Source: Euglena gracilis
Taxonomy: Eukaryota; Euglenida; Euglenophyceae; Euglenales
DNA length: 64,000 nucleotides
Assembly: GCA_039621445.1 (NCBI GenBank)
Contig: CP154955.1
Location: 37,861,123 to 37,925,122 of the forward strand
Reading direction: 5' to 3'
Notes under the pieces: model-generated
What the model saw: the letters and a program-made list of their open reading frames with translations, nothing else
What the model was told of the DNA's origin: nothing
Databases searched by the model: none
Part shown: one piece after another, positions 41,491 through 52,190 of the stretch
Layout: each line of letters begins with the position of its first letter
Position numbering within the stretch: the stretch's first letter is position 1
Position numbers and translations under genes: made by a program

Positions 41491-42929
41491 CTGCACCCGT
41501 GCGGGGGAGACCTGCCGTGGACTCGGGAGGGATGGGAAGCCGGAAGGGCAGAAAACAATTATTCATTTCACAATTAATCAATTAAATGAGCAAAAGAAAA
41601 CAAAACAAAAACACAGTAAAAGGAAATATGTTTTTTGGGGCCATTATCCGGGCTAGGCATGGAGTTGCGGTGAAATCAAAGCATTGTTAGACGGAGCAAT
41701 TTATGTGTGGTGAATTTACTTCATTTTTAAAATATATGCATTTTTTTTTCAAGCCCAAAAACGGCCAAACGGAAAATGTTCCCGAAAAACAGCAGTACTC
41801 CGAATCAAACGTAAAATTATGGGGATATATAAATGATTGCATGTATGATTTTAAATATATACAGGGAAATAAAGCGTTCCAAGGGCTCTATTTTTGGCTG
41901 GGGAAATTTCCTTCTTTGATTCCCATAGTTTTTGCGCAAACTTGGAAATCGATTTTGAACCAAAAGTGGCCGAAGGGGGGGCCAGTGAGGAACCCCTTCC
42001 AACCACCCATCTCGCCAATGAAGGGGTTCCCCCTCGGTCCCTGGAGGCGGTCCATGGGTCGCAGCAGCCCCATCATGTTGGCCCTTGCCACACACAGCCT
42101 TCTTGACTCCAAACCCCCAGGGGATTGCCCCCGGTTGGCTTTGGGTTTGGCTTTGGAAAATGGCCCTTTGCCGCAGGTGTGCTCACCACTACCGCCCACC
42201 CAACACCTGACCCCCAACCCTAACCGCAACCCTAACCCCAACCCCAGTTGCTTGGCAGTATACACTTCCTGAGTCAGTGTTGTTCTGGAACACAAATTTT
42301 GTCTCCCCCAGGGTATCGGGGTGTGCTTGGGCCGGAGGAGATAACACTCCCCGCGGCGACTTTTTGCATCCCTGGACCGCATCATGAACCCTAACTCCTG
42401 TCCAGCTACCCAAATGCCGGATGGACGACAATGAGTGTTTCATGCAGAGCGGGCTTAAAATGGGGGAGGGACGTCCCGGGGGGCCACACTGTGGGGGAGG
42501 CGGACGGCCTCGGCGCGGCGGCGGGCCCGGCCGGCACGGCGCGGCCTGCGGCGGGCGGCGCGGAAGGGACCCCCTCGCCCGAGCCTCACTGTGGCGACTG
42601 CAAGGCAGCCAGGCAAGCCTCGCGGTCCAGAATGATGGGGCCTCAACTGAAGACCTTGGGGGGTGGGTTGGAATTTCCCCCTCTAAATGAAAACAAACCG
42701 GAAATTCCTGTTTTTGGGGAGATTGCTGGTGAGAATTTGGAACCTTGGCTGGGGCACTGGTTCCAGGAAGGGTTCACTTGGTCAATCCCCTTTTCTCCAC
42801 CACATCATATTTCACTAATTCTACCTTCCCCAAAAAATTCTCACATTGTCCGTTTGGGTGGGTGGTGGTTGATGAACCTGCTGATAACTGCTTTCTAATG
42901 GCGAGTATTATCGGAATATCCCCCGTGGT

Positions 42930-43060
42930 TCGCCAGCGCAAAGGCACAGTTTTTGTGTCTTCGCCCGTGGGGTTGCCCAGGACGGCCAACAGGGCACCGG
43001 AGCACTTGCGGGACTGGGGCCGGGAGGCTTGCGGCCACCCAACGCCGCTCGGGCTGCAGC
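42930..43060 (-). CDS. Exon candidate of gene C
   Basis: Two overlapping minus frames both look coding (PERRWVAASLPAPVPQVLRC after an AGCTGCAG acceptor, or SRKCSGALLAVLGNPTGEDT). GC-rich and between accepted gene C exons. Frame and borders are unresolved. Confidence 0.3.
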
Positions 43061-43829
43061 TTTGCCTCCCTTGGGGCTTCTGGAGGGCCAGCAGAGACCC
43101 TTGGGGGCACATACAGTGTGTGCGATTGGGACGGGAGGGGGGAGGAAGCAATCAGGCAGAGGGCATCACTGGGAGTGTTTACAGGGCCGGGACGGCCATC
43201 GAAACGTTGACGCAAATCTAGGGGCAAGACACGACATGCCGTTTAAGCTTTGGATTTGCGGGGAAAAAACAACTAATGACTCCCTGAGCCCTCCAAGAAA
43301 CAAAGTGTGAAACCCCAGGAGCCACAAAACCAAGGGATCAAAAGCATTGCTCTGTGTGTATTACGGGCTTGAGCTCTAGAAACTGAAATAATACTGTCAA
43401 TATGTCGGCCAAAATATGTAGTGGCTTCAGGAGAAACCACATTTTCTCCAGATTTATAAATAGAATTGTGAAACACCTTGGCAACAATTTAAACTGGGAG
43501 ATATATTACTTAAATTGCCCTCCAAAACTTGCCTGAGCAAATCATGCTCAGAAGGCGCCACCTGAGGTGCATTATCTCAATCTGCAAATGGTTAACATGC
43601 CTCTGAAAGGGGTAATCTCAGGGTTTCATATCAGCTGAAAGCATGCGTGAACAATTCCAAAAAATAATCAACCATTCGGGAGAATGCGAATTCTGAACTG
43701 AAACCGATAAAAAAAACCAGAGGGATCCAAATTTTTGCCACATGAGAACGCAGTTTAAGCCAGAGAGGATTCTCGCTGTGGTGGAGAAAAGGGCAGGATC
43801 TTGGCACTCTGCTGCTCTCTGCTGGCGGC

Positions 43830-43990
43830 GACTGCGTTGCAGTCGTCTGGTCCGTGCAACAGCGCCTGCGACAGACGGAACTGGGCTTCTCCCACACAGA
43901 TCCGGAGGGCCTTGCCGGGGTCCACCCACCACCGTCCACAGACCCCGAAGGGGACGGCACCGGGAAAAGGACGCGGGACCTGGGGTCCGC
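43830..43990 (-). CDS. Exon candidate of gene C
   Basis: The minus frame reads VCGRWWVDPGKALRICVGEA then QFRLSQALLHGPDDCNAVAA, with tryptophans and cysteines in a globular-looking pattern. Acceptors exist before FGV and before FRL; the donor is uncertain. No family recognised. Confidence 0.4.
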
Positions 43991-44295
43991 CGGAGTCGTC
44001 GTCACGGCCGGCTTGGATGGCGGGCGGAGGCCGGCGTCGCACAAGGGAGCCCATGGAGGAGGACCCCCGATTGGGCGTGTGGTGGGGCCGCCGCTGCGGA
44101 GGGAGGGGGGAGGGGAGGGAGACGAGTGTGCTGCGGGTCCTTGGGGAATGCCCCGAAGAAATGGAACGGAATGTTTGCGCACTGCTTGAATGCATGCACA
44201 ACACATCAGCATCCAAAAACGCACACAAACACATACACCGCAACAACAGAAGAAGGCAAACAAATGCGCACTGGGCCAGGTTCCGTATCATGCAC

Positions 44296-44391
44296 CGCCA
44301 TGGCCATCGCTTCGGCCTGTTCCAGCCGCTCCATCATGGCATGGCCGCTGTACATCTCGCTGACGACGTCGCTGGCAACGATGACGCCACA
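44296..44391 (-). CDS. Exon of gene C (32 codons)
   Basis: A TGTGGCGCAG acceptor and a GCG/GTGCAT donor bound exactly 32 codons in phase 0: CGVIVASDVVSEMYSGHAMM then ERLEQAEAMAMA. A hydrophobic strand followed by an amphipathic helix. No family recognised. Confidence 0.5.
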
Positions 44392-44518
44392 CTGCGCCAC
44401 ATATGTAAATGAAAAGATGCAAAATTGCCCCACAGGTATCACAACACAAATTGCACAGATCGGGAAGGTAGTTGTATTGGGGGTCTCGACAAGTCTTTGC
44501 CCTCCGGGTTCCCATCAG

Positions 44519-44650
44519 CAGTTGTTCTGCCGGCTGTGGCCGCCATGACTCGGCCATCTCTGCGCGGGTCTCCGAGGGGGCCCAGGGAAGGCACCGCCGC
44601 CACTCCTTCGCCTGGTGGACCCGCGCCGGGAACGGCTGGATCCGGGCAGT
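44519..44650 (-). CDS. Exon candidate of gene C
   Basis: The minus frame reads RTGFVTARIQPFPARVHQAK then EWRRCLPWAPSETRAEMAES and WRPQPAEQ. Rich in Trp, Arg and Glu, clearly unlike intron. A CGGATCCAG acceptor lies inside; the outer borders are not fixed. Confidence 0.4.
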
Positions 44651-45046
44651 CACAAAGCCGGTCCGGGCTCGGTTTAAGGCCATGGGGGGAGGCAAGCGGT
44701 CACCTGACTCCGGACAGAGGCAAACAGAAGCTCAAACGACGACAACAATAGCGACAACAACAAAAACAACCAACCATCCCACCACAACAAAAAACGATCC
44801 TGTGCTCCATTATAATCACACCAACATAAAGAACGTTTTCAAAAAAAACGTTCGACAAACACAATTACAGGCACATGAACAAAATTTTGCGCAAATGAGA
44901 ATAAAGATGCAGGCAAGGATGATACGCAAGCCAACAAAATATTTGCAGTCTGTCCAAAATCAGGAAGGCTGTGGTCGATACTGGACCTGGACCTGACCTG
45001 AACTGGGGGTGGACAGAGCTACCCCTTTCATCCGCCCGTGGCACAC

Positions 45047-45173
45047 CGCTTCAGCCGCTTGACGCACCGGTCGAACCGCAGCCACTCGGCCGACGAGACG
45101 ATGGCCGCCTCGGCCGGGAGGGACGCCACGGGAGTGTCGGCCTCCAGAGGGCATGGGGCGTCGGCGGTCGGCC
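45047..45173 (-). CDS. Exon of gene C
   Basis: A CTCCACTTCAG acceptor, two leading bases, 41 codons and two trailing bases to a GCG/GTGTGC donor. It joins in phase to the exon at 45425-45630. The peptide includes PVASLPAEAAIVSSAEWLRF then DRCVKRLKR. No family recognised. Confidence 0.6.
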
Positions 45174-45424
45174 CTGAAGTGGAGGGCGGAGGGAAGTCCC
45201 GGTGCGAGAGAGGTCCAGGCTTCATGTGGCCGCAGAGGTCAGACTGGCCGTTCAGATGACCAGCCGTGTGTGGTCCCATGCCCAACCCCTTCAGCCGACC
45301 CAGCCCGCAGCCCTTTCATATCACAGCTTCACACTTTCCCGAACAGCATTTTCTGACACCAACAAATACCTACAGATGTGCCACATCCCATTTTATTTTG
45401 GTTCTCGTCAGCACTCCGGCATAC

Positions 45425-45630
45425 CATTCCCGGGGCGGTCGCTCCACCGCCGGGCGCGGATGGCGCGGACGGCCTGCCGGGCACGGACGGCGGCGGTGCC
45501 AGCAAACGGCGCCACGCGGCCGCCGGTGCTGGCGGTGACCCACGCCAGGTCCGCGGCCACGGCGGCCAACGTGGCGGTCAGGGTGTCCAGCTGGTCCTGC
45601 GCCTGCTTCAGCGTCATCTCCTGGACCCAC
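45425..45630 (-). CDS. Exon of gene C (coiled coil plus Ala/Arg-rich)
   Basis: A GGGACCCCTCAG acceptor is followed by one base and 68 codons to an ATG/GTATGC donor. It joins in phase both to 45840-45989 upstream and to 45047-45173 downstream. The peptide begins WVQEMTLKQAQDQLDTLTAT, a coiled-coil helix, and continues with AAVRARQAVRAIRARRWSDR. Confidence 0.6.
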
Positions 45631-45839
45631 CTGAGGGGTCCCCACATGGGGAGAGGGCAGCGGTGCGTTGCACGGCACTCGCATAAACGGGCCGGGCCAG
45701 GCCACGCCAGGCCGGGCCGGGCTGCCAACGGCAACGTCACCCACCAACGCCAAGACCCCTTCTCCGAGTGTTGCTTAAGGACGAGTGTCGCCGGGAGGCC
45801 CAGAGCGGGCCGGGCCCAAGGCAATTCCATGGCCCACAC

Positions 45840-45989
45840 CGGTTCTCGGCCTGGGCCTGGCGGGCCTCGTCCCAGCCGATCAGCAGCGCGGCCTGCACGC
45901 CCACCGCGCGGAACTCCGGCGGGCGGCCCGCCGCCTCCGGGACCTGCACGCCGGCGTTGCGCGTCGGCGCCGGGTTGCGGAGCCGGGCC
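45840..45989 (-). CDS. Upstream-most supported exon of gene C
   Basis: A CAG acceptor after a C-rich tract, one base, 49 codons and two bases to an ACCG/GTGTGG donor. The peptide includes AGVQVPEAAGRPPEFRAVGV then QAALLIGWDEARQAQAENR. The two trailing bases plus the G of the next exon restore an Arg codon in frame. The true first exon and promoter lie further upstream (above 46 kb) or have been displaced by the TE2 region. Confidence 0.55.
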
Positions 45990-46184
45990 CTGGGGGGGGG
46001 GGAGGGGAGGCTGGTGGTGTGTGGCGGCGTGGCAGCCGAATTCCGCCCAGCCCAACTTAGAACTGCGCCACCCCCCGGGGCCAACTACCACGGCCAAACC
46101 TGCACTCTAACCCCCACCCAGAGTGGAACATAGCAATACCCTCCCTGAGCCATCATCATGCCTTTTCACCCTGGACCAGGCTTT

Positions 46185-46604
46185 TGCTTAAGGGATTGCA
46201 GTACCACCCCCCCCCCCCCCCGATGCAGCTAGTCAAAATTTGGCTGTTGGTATTTCTAGCAGACCCCCACCCCCCCGGTGAGGGGTCTGCTAGCAGGGCT
46301 GGCTAGTGGAATTTTTTTTCCAGTGACCGGCGCAAAGTGCCGGAATCTTTTTTGGGACCATTCCAAAAATGGCCAAAAATGCCCGTTTTTGGCCATTTGT
46401 TTGGGAATTTTTGGAACAAAATCAGCCAAAAACCTATTAAAAACCTCATTTCCACCTCGGTGCGCAGCGCCGGAGGAAAATTTTTCTCCAGTTGGGGGGA
46501 CCCCCGGACCCCCTCCCCCCCGGGGAGGGGGTGTCTGTCTAGCTGGTCCATTTTTTCCAGTGTCTAGCTGATTGGCTAGCCAGTACCCCCCCCCCGGGGT
46601 CCTA
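46185..46604 (-). mobile_element. MITE family E, truncated copy
   Basis: Left end TTTTGCTTAAGGG followed by a poly-C block; the inside has GACCGGCGCAAAGTGCCGG and CAGCGCCGGAGGAAAATTTT. It matches the reverse complement of the element at 57994-58371. The right end lacks the expected terminal inverted repeat and abuts TE2, so it is cut off there. Confidence 0.6.
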
Positions 46605-46740
46605 TCACCAAATGCGACCAGACAAGCCCCCTGATGACATCGCTGGACACTACACCGCAGGTGTAACTGTTACAATGTGGAGAAAAACACGAGCATACCG
46701 AAAAGATGGTGCATACCGTTGAAATCAACAAGAGCGCGAA

Positions 46741-47364
46741 GTGGCAAAAGGACAGAAAGGCCAGAAAGGCAAAGGAAAGAGCGAAGGCTCACAACCGGGT
46801 TACGACCTGGACGTACAATTTATGATTGACCATCTGTTCTGGATCTCAGACGGATGTGATACAATTATGCGCGAGTATTACGAGGAACAACACCCCTGGG
46901 TTGTTGCTCCTGAAGTACATCACAACATGGTCAAACTCTACAAGGAAAAAGCCCGTGGCTTTTTCTTCGATGGTTCAATTTCCTGTTACGAAAGCCAGGA
47001 TGGCATCGACAATTTGCCGGGTTTCTGGCAACTACTTTTCTGGCTCGGATTTCATTGCATGAACTTCGGTTCATTTGCAATGCCCGCCAGCAAAGCGCAC
47101 TACTTGCCACATCCAAAGCTACAATACGGATGGGAATCGTCCCTTGATGCACTGAAGACAATGTTCGACAATATCCGAGAACTCGGACCACAAGGCATAC
47201 AATGGGAAGTAATCCCACTTCCAAAGGATATACAATTGGTGACACACGAAATGTTCTGTTACAACTACCAAATTTTCCTCAACGAACACTACGGTCCCCA
47301 CTTCCAAGTGGTCGGAATCGACCTGACATACCCACAAAAATTCGTGCTTTGGTGCACCCACTGA
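46741..47364 (+). pseudogene. TE2 ORF1, unknown protein
   Basis: 207 codons from a nominal GTG; the first in-frame ATG is residue 28 and an in-frame stop lies just upstream, so the start may be damaged. After a Lys/Gly-rich leader the protein looks globular and rich in aromatics (DIDNLPGFWQLLFWLG-like and NYQIFLNEHYGPHFQVVGID). The in-frame stop at 47362-47364 looks recent: similar-quality coding continues in the same frame (HHKFPVDFWGFGVRGR), then in the second frame (GLAIPILDWLPRGSSGGNKF, 47726-47980) with two stops. It therefore probably once extended to the 783-codon frame. No family recognised. Confidence 0.55.
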
Positions 47365-47982
47365 CACCACAAGTTCCCCGTGGACTTCTGGGGCTTTGGT
47401 GTGCGCGGTCGGACCCCACCAACGCGACGTGGCGGAGGCCCAACAACAACGCAGATTACTCGGACACATCTGCCACAATCCCCTCGAAGTTAGGAAAATC
47501 GGATACGCCAGACGAAACCACCGACAAATGCTTCTGCACATGCAGACGTTCCAATGGAGAGCATGGGTTTCCTAGGCTCTGGAAATCTACAATTTATTCA
47601 ACCCAAAACAACAACTCCCACAAGAATACCTCCCTCTTCGACCTGAATGGGACGAAGACGGAAAACGGAAGTACATCTAACGCCTGTTTGGCGTAACCCT
47701 CCGAAGAGAGGACTTTGCCCCATTTTTGAAGGGCAAACGTACAAATAAGGATGGGTTGGCCATCCCAATACTGGACTGGCTTCCTCGCGGATCCTCGGGA
47801 GGAAACAAATTTGTTGGATGGCAAAACTTTCGTCTGCGACCACGTATAAAACTCCCTGAGCCCCAGCCGGCGGAGTCCGAAGCAGCGCAGTCTGCAGTTG
47901 AACAACCTCTAACGGCTGCATCATCTACAACGACAACAGCCAAAGCAGCAGCGAACCTGCAACCAAACGGTCGGAAGAACGT

Positions 47983-50334
47983 TTGCCACAACCTCTACCT
48001 ACACCTACAATGTCGGTGGAACACACTCCTGTACACTCTTCAGACTCTTCGTCCGTTTCCTCTTCTGGGTCATCCAGTGATGAGGAATTGGAAGAAGGGA
48101 CAGACAATGAACACAGTACACGCTCCGTCTCCTCCGCATCTGTGGAGGCTGAACCCGACGATGCCGGCGTACAACATGCTCTAAGGGCCGAAGTGCCAGC
48201 TACAACGCCTGCTCAAACACGACCACAAACACCATTGCCAGACGCGGAACCTGACGCGCCTGCAGAATTTACAATGGCCGAAGTGCCTGCAGACTCCACA
48301 ACGGCCGCAGCGCCTTCGGCAGACGTGGTTCCACCTACTCCCGCACATGCGGAAGCTGGACAGGAAGTAACTGATGCTGAGATAATCGCATTTCGCGAAC
48401 TGATCACAAGACAACAACAGGAAAGTATCGAAAGATACCAAGACCCAGACGACGTTATACTCATACCACCACAAGTTGGACGCGCTGCAGAACGCGTCCT
48501 CGGAAGCGTCCGAAGTGGCGTAGCCTCGATGGTTGCAATGGTGCGATCGAGGCCTTCTTCTTCAACGCGAAGTCCCCGTGACACGGGACTTAGCGAGAAA
48601 CCCACACAAGAAGCTACGGCTTCCACCACAGCACGTGCAGCAGACGCGTCCAGTTCTACTCCTGATCTCCAAACACCCGAAGTGGTGACAACCACGGAAT
48701 TGACTACGGTCGAAACAACACCACCACATGATATAACAGCCGTAGTGGTACACACACCTGAACAGGTGGTACCAACGGCTCCTGACGTACCACCTACCAC
48801 CACCCCAACGGTCAAACCTGCTCCACAGTCGCCTGCAGAACGCCCCCTTCCGCCACAGCGGAAAGAAAAAGGCAGTAAGCCTATGACTAAACCACAGCCT
48901 GCAGAAACTTGCAAACCTGCTGAACGACACAACGAGCCAAAACCACCTCCACCTGGGAGTGGTAGCAAATCAGGAAAGCGGGCGAAGACCCCAGCTGCTA
49001 CAGCACCAACATATACCGAAGTGGCCGGGAAAAGCCGGGTCACTTCTACCCTCCGAGGTAGAACTCGACAAGATACAACGTCTGAGACCTCGCAAGAGGA
49101 AAACATGCCGGTTGACGATAATGCCACCCTTTGGCAAGAGGACATTATCTCCAACCTGCCGAGCGTCGAAGAACGCATTGCCATGATACAATCAGCCCGC
49201 GAACGCGTAATTTTGTTGAATAAGTGGATTGAACCACTCTTCTTCAACGACCAGAAGCATAACTACTGTGTTCGCCATATTTGGCGATTCTACAATGCCA
49301 GATCACCAAGAGTGTTTGCCCAATACCTTGGGGAAACATTCCTGTTTGACAATAGGCCGAATGGCGAAACAACTTGGCTCTTTACTGTCTGTCACAACAT
49401 TCGTAACAGCATGCCAGCTGTGCATGTCTGTTATGCTGACAACAAACGGAAAACGTTTCATCACAATGAGTTCGTTCCAAATACAGCCGCTTTGATTTGC
49501 GGTGATTGTATCCTTTCCTGGAGAAAACTGGACAACTTCCAGTGGTCGGAAGATGACAGAGACGGTAACGTACCAGTTTTCTGTGTCAACTGCCTACGCG
49601 CAGACATATGGTTGCCCGCAGTTGGCGGAAATCTCAAGATCGTACCCGGAAGTGAGGACGTTCTGGAAGATTTCCTGAATTTCTACAAAACAAAACGACA
49701 AATGTACCAACACAAAAGCTTCAAGAAAGCTGAGGCTTTTGACCGGGGCGTAATCGCCTTTGACTTCCAAACTGATTCTGGCGGAATCAGACTTGCTGTG
49801 GAATGTACAAAAGCGCGATTGCCCCAACTCTTCAATGATGATGACTGGAAACGAGTCATTTACCCACTGTTTACAAAGCCTTCAACGGTTTCGGAAACCA
49901 CACAACGATGGTTATTGCCTGACTATCCACCTGAACGACATGGTTACGAACATTATTCAGAATGGGTTGGAACCATTCTGAAACCACACATAACCCGCTG
50001 TGCCTGTGCATCCCGCACGCACAACGTTGATATCAACGCTCTGCCTGGGATGCCACCACAGGTACCAGCAAACCATCCAAGATGGAACTATTACATATGG
50101 CTTGCAACTTTTCTGAGGGTTTTCTGGGAAAATTTGCAGATGTACCTCCACAAGCGAGCTGAAATCCTCAAAACCAAACTGCCCAAAGAAATCGAAGAAG
50201 TCAAAAGTTGGGTTATCCCACGGATCAACATGGATGATCATGACAAGGATACCCTAGACTTACGTCAACCTGAAAGGACCTTCGTACAAGACCCACACGT
50301 GGTTGAGTACTTCAAGGAAACCGGCAAACGTTGA
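47983..50334 (+). CDS. TE2 ORF2, 783-codon unknown protein with paired CxxC
   Basis: Intact frame. Residues 1-370 are Ser/Thr/Pro/Ala-rich with an acidic patch (SSDEELEEGTDNE) and look disordered. Residues about 375-783 look globular: ARERVILLNKWIEPLFFND, HNYCVRHIWRFYNARSPRVF, YLGETFLFDNRPNGETTWLF. Two CxxC pairs at C506/C509 (ICGDC) and C534/C537 (FCVNC) could form a zinc ribbon; their spacing is not that of a retroviral CCHC knuckle. A Trp-rich helix-containing C-terminus follows (RWNYYIWLATFLRVFWENLQ). No reverse transcriptase, integrase, protease or Gag signature is visible. It ends about 380 bp before the 3' LTR. Could be a divergent Gag, an envelope-like or a captured host protein; I do not recognise it. 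Confidence 0.7.
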   Translation: MPQPLPTPTMSVEHTPVHSSDSSSVSSSGSSSDEELEEGTDNEHSTRSVSSASVEAEPDDAGVQHALRAEVPATTPAQTRPQTPLPDAEPDAPAEFTMAEVPADSTTAAAPSADVVPPTPAHAEAGQEVTDAEIIAFRELITRQQQESIERYQDPDDVILIPPQVGRAAERVLGSVRSGVASMVAMVRSRPSSSTRSPRDTGLSEKPTQEATASTTARAADASSSTPDLQTPEVVTTTELTTVETTPPHDITAVVVHTPEQVVPTAPDVPPTTTPTVKPAPQSPAERPLPPQRKEKGSKPMTKPQPAETCKPAERHNEPKPPPPGSGSKSGKRAKTPAATAPTYTEVAGKSRVTSTLRGRTRQDTTSETSQEENMPVDDNATLWQEDIISNLPSVEERIAMIQSARERVILLNKWIEPLFFNDQKHNYCVRHIWRFYNARSPRVFAQYLGETFLFDNRPNGETTWLFTVCHNIRNSMPAVHVCYADNKRKTFHHNEFVPNTAALICGDCILSWRKLDNFQWSEDDRDGNVPVFCVNCLRADIWLPAVGGNLKIVPGSEDVLEDFLNFYKTKRQMYQHKSFKKAEAFDRGVIAFDFQTDSGGIRLAVECTKARLPQLFNDDDWKRVIYPLFTKPSTVSETTQRWLLPDYPPERHGYEHYSEWVGTILKPHITRCACASRTHNVDINALPGMPPQVPANHPRWNYYIWLATFLRVFWENLQMYLHKRAEILKTKLPKEIEEVKSWVIPRINMDDHDKDTLDLRQPERTFVQDPHVVEYFKETGKR

Positions 50335-50639
50335 GGGTTTCCTGCTCTGTACAATCAGCTACGGCTGAAATGGGCGTAGTCCCACATAATGAGCGAAGTC
50401 TCGAGCGTGAATACGCACTTCATCATCGCGTTCAACACCGTTTCAAGACACAACAGCGGAATCGCCTTAAGTTCGGTCGATAACACGTTGATCGCGAAGA
50501 TTCAACACCACAGACCACGGTGTCAAGTAAGAAGACGCACAAAGCACAGCATGCGCGCCAGAATTCTTTTGCGCTTTGTGCTCCAAACACGGTAACCGTA
50601 ATTGGGAACCAGACCATGGTATCCTGGTACTGTCTCCCT

Positions 50640-50713
50640 GAACCTGGGACTGTGCCTGGAATCCCGACTGGCCTGGTCCAGAAGGGAAATCGGGCAGAGC
50701 CCTGGGAGGGGGA
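50640..50713 (+). promoter_or_regulatory. TE2 polypurine tract and conserved subterminal region
   Basis: The 67 bases before the LTR match the equivalent TE1 sequence (complement of 32025-32091) at roughly 90%, including CGACTGGCCTGGTCCAG, GGGAAATCGGGC and the polypurine TGGGAGGGGGA. Conservation here but not in the ORFs indicates cis-acting function, such as packaging or plus-strand priming. Confidence 0.8.
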
Positions 50714-51144
50714 TGTTTACCAGGCAGCCATTCTGCCATGGCACTGTGTACCAGATACAATGGGATACGGCCTACAATCTGGCTACGGCCGGGCTGTACA
50801 CAGTGGCATGGTTAAACCATAAGACAAAGAGAGAATCTCAGAGCTAGCGAAAGCTTAGCGAAAGTAACTGGTTCCTAATTCAAGGTTTTTGGGTTTGGTG
50901 CTTTGCAATTCTGTTTTAGAATTCTGAGGGCGAAGTCCCATTTGAATACAAGTTTTATTTCTTTCTTTTACAAAGCTCGAAAGAGCAAAAGTCACTTTCA
51001 TAAAAGGGACTGCGGTCCCACCAATTCTTCTGCTTGTGTGCTTTGCATTCAAAAGGGGAAAAGGGAAGCAAATTTTATTGTTACCCCCCCACGGTCTTTT
51101 CGGGAGGAAAGCATAAGTAGAAAAGCCGGGGTGGGACGTACACT
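50714..51144 (+). repeat. TE2 3' LTR
   Basis: 431 bp starting TGTTTACCAGGCAGCC and ending GGGACGTACACT, the same termini as TE1 in its own sense. The middle has diverged strongly, but short blocks remain alignable (TTCCTAATTCA, TTTTATT then GTTAC, TAAGTAG). Confidence 0.82.
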
Positions 51145-51230
51145 GTTCCGCCTCAACCTAGCACAGGGAAAGTTGCAGTTGGGGGCAGAAAAGCTAAGGA
51201 TGATCAGGAGGGAAAATTGGTCACACACCA

Positions 51231-51960
51231 GTGACTCAGTTGCAGAAAGGTGGCCTCAATTTGTGGTGCATAAGAAGCTTCCTGGTGGGGCTGCTCTGGG
51301 AATTTACAGACACTTTGGTAGGTTTTGTCATCCTACAAGAAAAATTTGGCTGGGATCATCATGTTCCAATCTCAGAGGTGGTGAAGTGTCAAATGAGAGA
51401 TGTACGAGAAAATCTTCAGACCTGGGAGGGGAGACCCTTCCCAAGCCCAGCAACCAGACACCTGGAGTCAGACAGTTCGACCTTTGGTTGGGGTGGACTA
51501 GACCTACAAACTGGCACCGAGTTGCAGAAATTTTGGCGAACAAATTCTCACTTACAAATAAATGTAAATAATTGATCGCAGCCATTCCAACTGTAAGGTC
51601 TTTGGCCAGAAAAAGCGACACAGTGTCCCTAACAGTGGACAACAAAGTTTCCTACTACTATCTCCTCAATGGGGGGAAAGACTACCCCACCTGAACAAAG
51701 TCATCAGACCTTTTTTGAAGTGGTGTATGGAGATGGACATCACCCTCCAAGTTCACTGGGCTCCCTCCCAAAACATGAAAAGCGATGCCATCAGCAGATG
51801 GCACTTCGACCCAGGGGACTACATTTTAAATCCCTTCACTTTCAAAAGAGTCATGCACATTTTCCAGCAGTTCATAAACCCCACTGTGACATGTTTGCAT
51901 CACCAGGGAATCACAAACTTCCTCAGTTTGTGAGTCGATGGCCCCATTTTCAGGAAGTGG
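51231..51960 (+). pseudogene. DIRS-like RNase H domain, frameshifted
   Basis: Frame 3 reads ESDSSTFGWGGLDLQTG and FWRTNSHLQINVNN, frame 1 continues SLARKSDTVSLTVDNKVSYY and then ITLQVHWAPSQNMKSDAISR (DAISRW at 51784-51801), and frame 3 resumes with PHCDMFASPGNHKLPQFVSR. These equal the DSSxxGWG, HINxLE, DNxxxxYY, W.P...N..AD..SR and DLFAS..N..LPRFVSW blocks known from DIRS and related RNase H regions. Two frame changes and at least one stop inactivate it. Confidence 0.72.
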
Positions 51961-52190
51961 CCACAGACAGTTTGAACTGCCCTCTGGACATGTTCTCAGA
52001 AGTTTTATACAAACCCTGCCTGGTCGGTGCTGACTCAGTGGCTTCTGAGTTTAAAAGAACACAGACATCTAAGATGCCTTCTGATTTGCCCACTGTGGGT
52101 TTCAGCTGTGTGGTGGCCCCTGTTGATAAAGCTGCACATTCCACACATACCAGCCCTGAGAATTCTGTATTGCCACCACATGTTCGATAA

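Larger units (their letters stand above)
46741..51144 (+). mobile_element. TE2: 5'-truncated LTR retrotransposon with novel ORFs
   Basis: A 3' LTR (50714-51144), a polypurine tract and about 70 bp of adjoining internal sequence closely match TE1, which fixes identity and orientation. No 5' LTR or primer-binding site is found upstream; a truncated MITE lies there instead. The body carries a 207-codon frame, a frameshifted continuation and a 783-codon frame, none resembling TE1 Gag or any pol protein known to me. TE2 is probably another non-autonomous member of the same lineage, with different cargo. The sequence right of the LTR is the middle of a DIRS-like element, so TE2 may have inserted into it. 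Confidence 0.8.

Noticed and set aside
46741-50334. TE2 ORFs as a viral insertion
   Set aside because: The LTR, polypurine tract and subterminal similarity to TE1 explain the locus as a retrotransposon; no viral hallmark gene was recognised.
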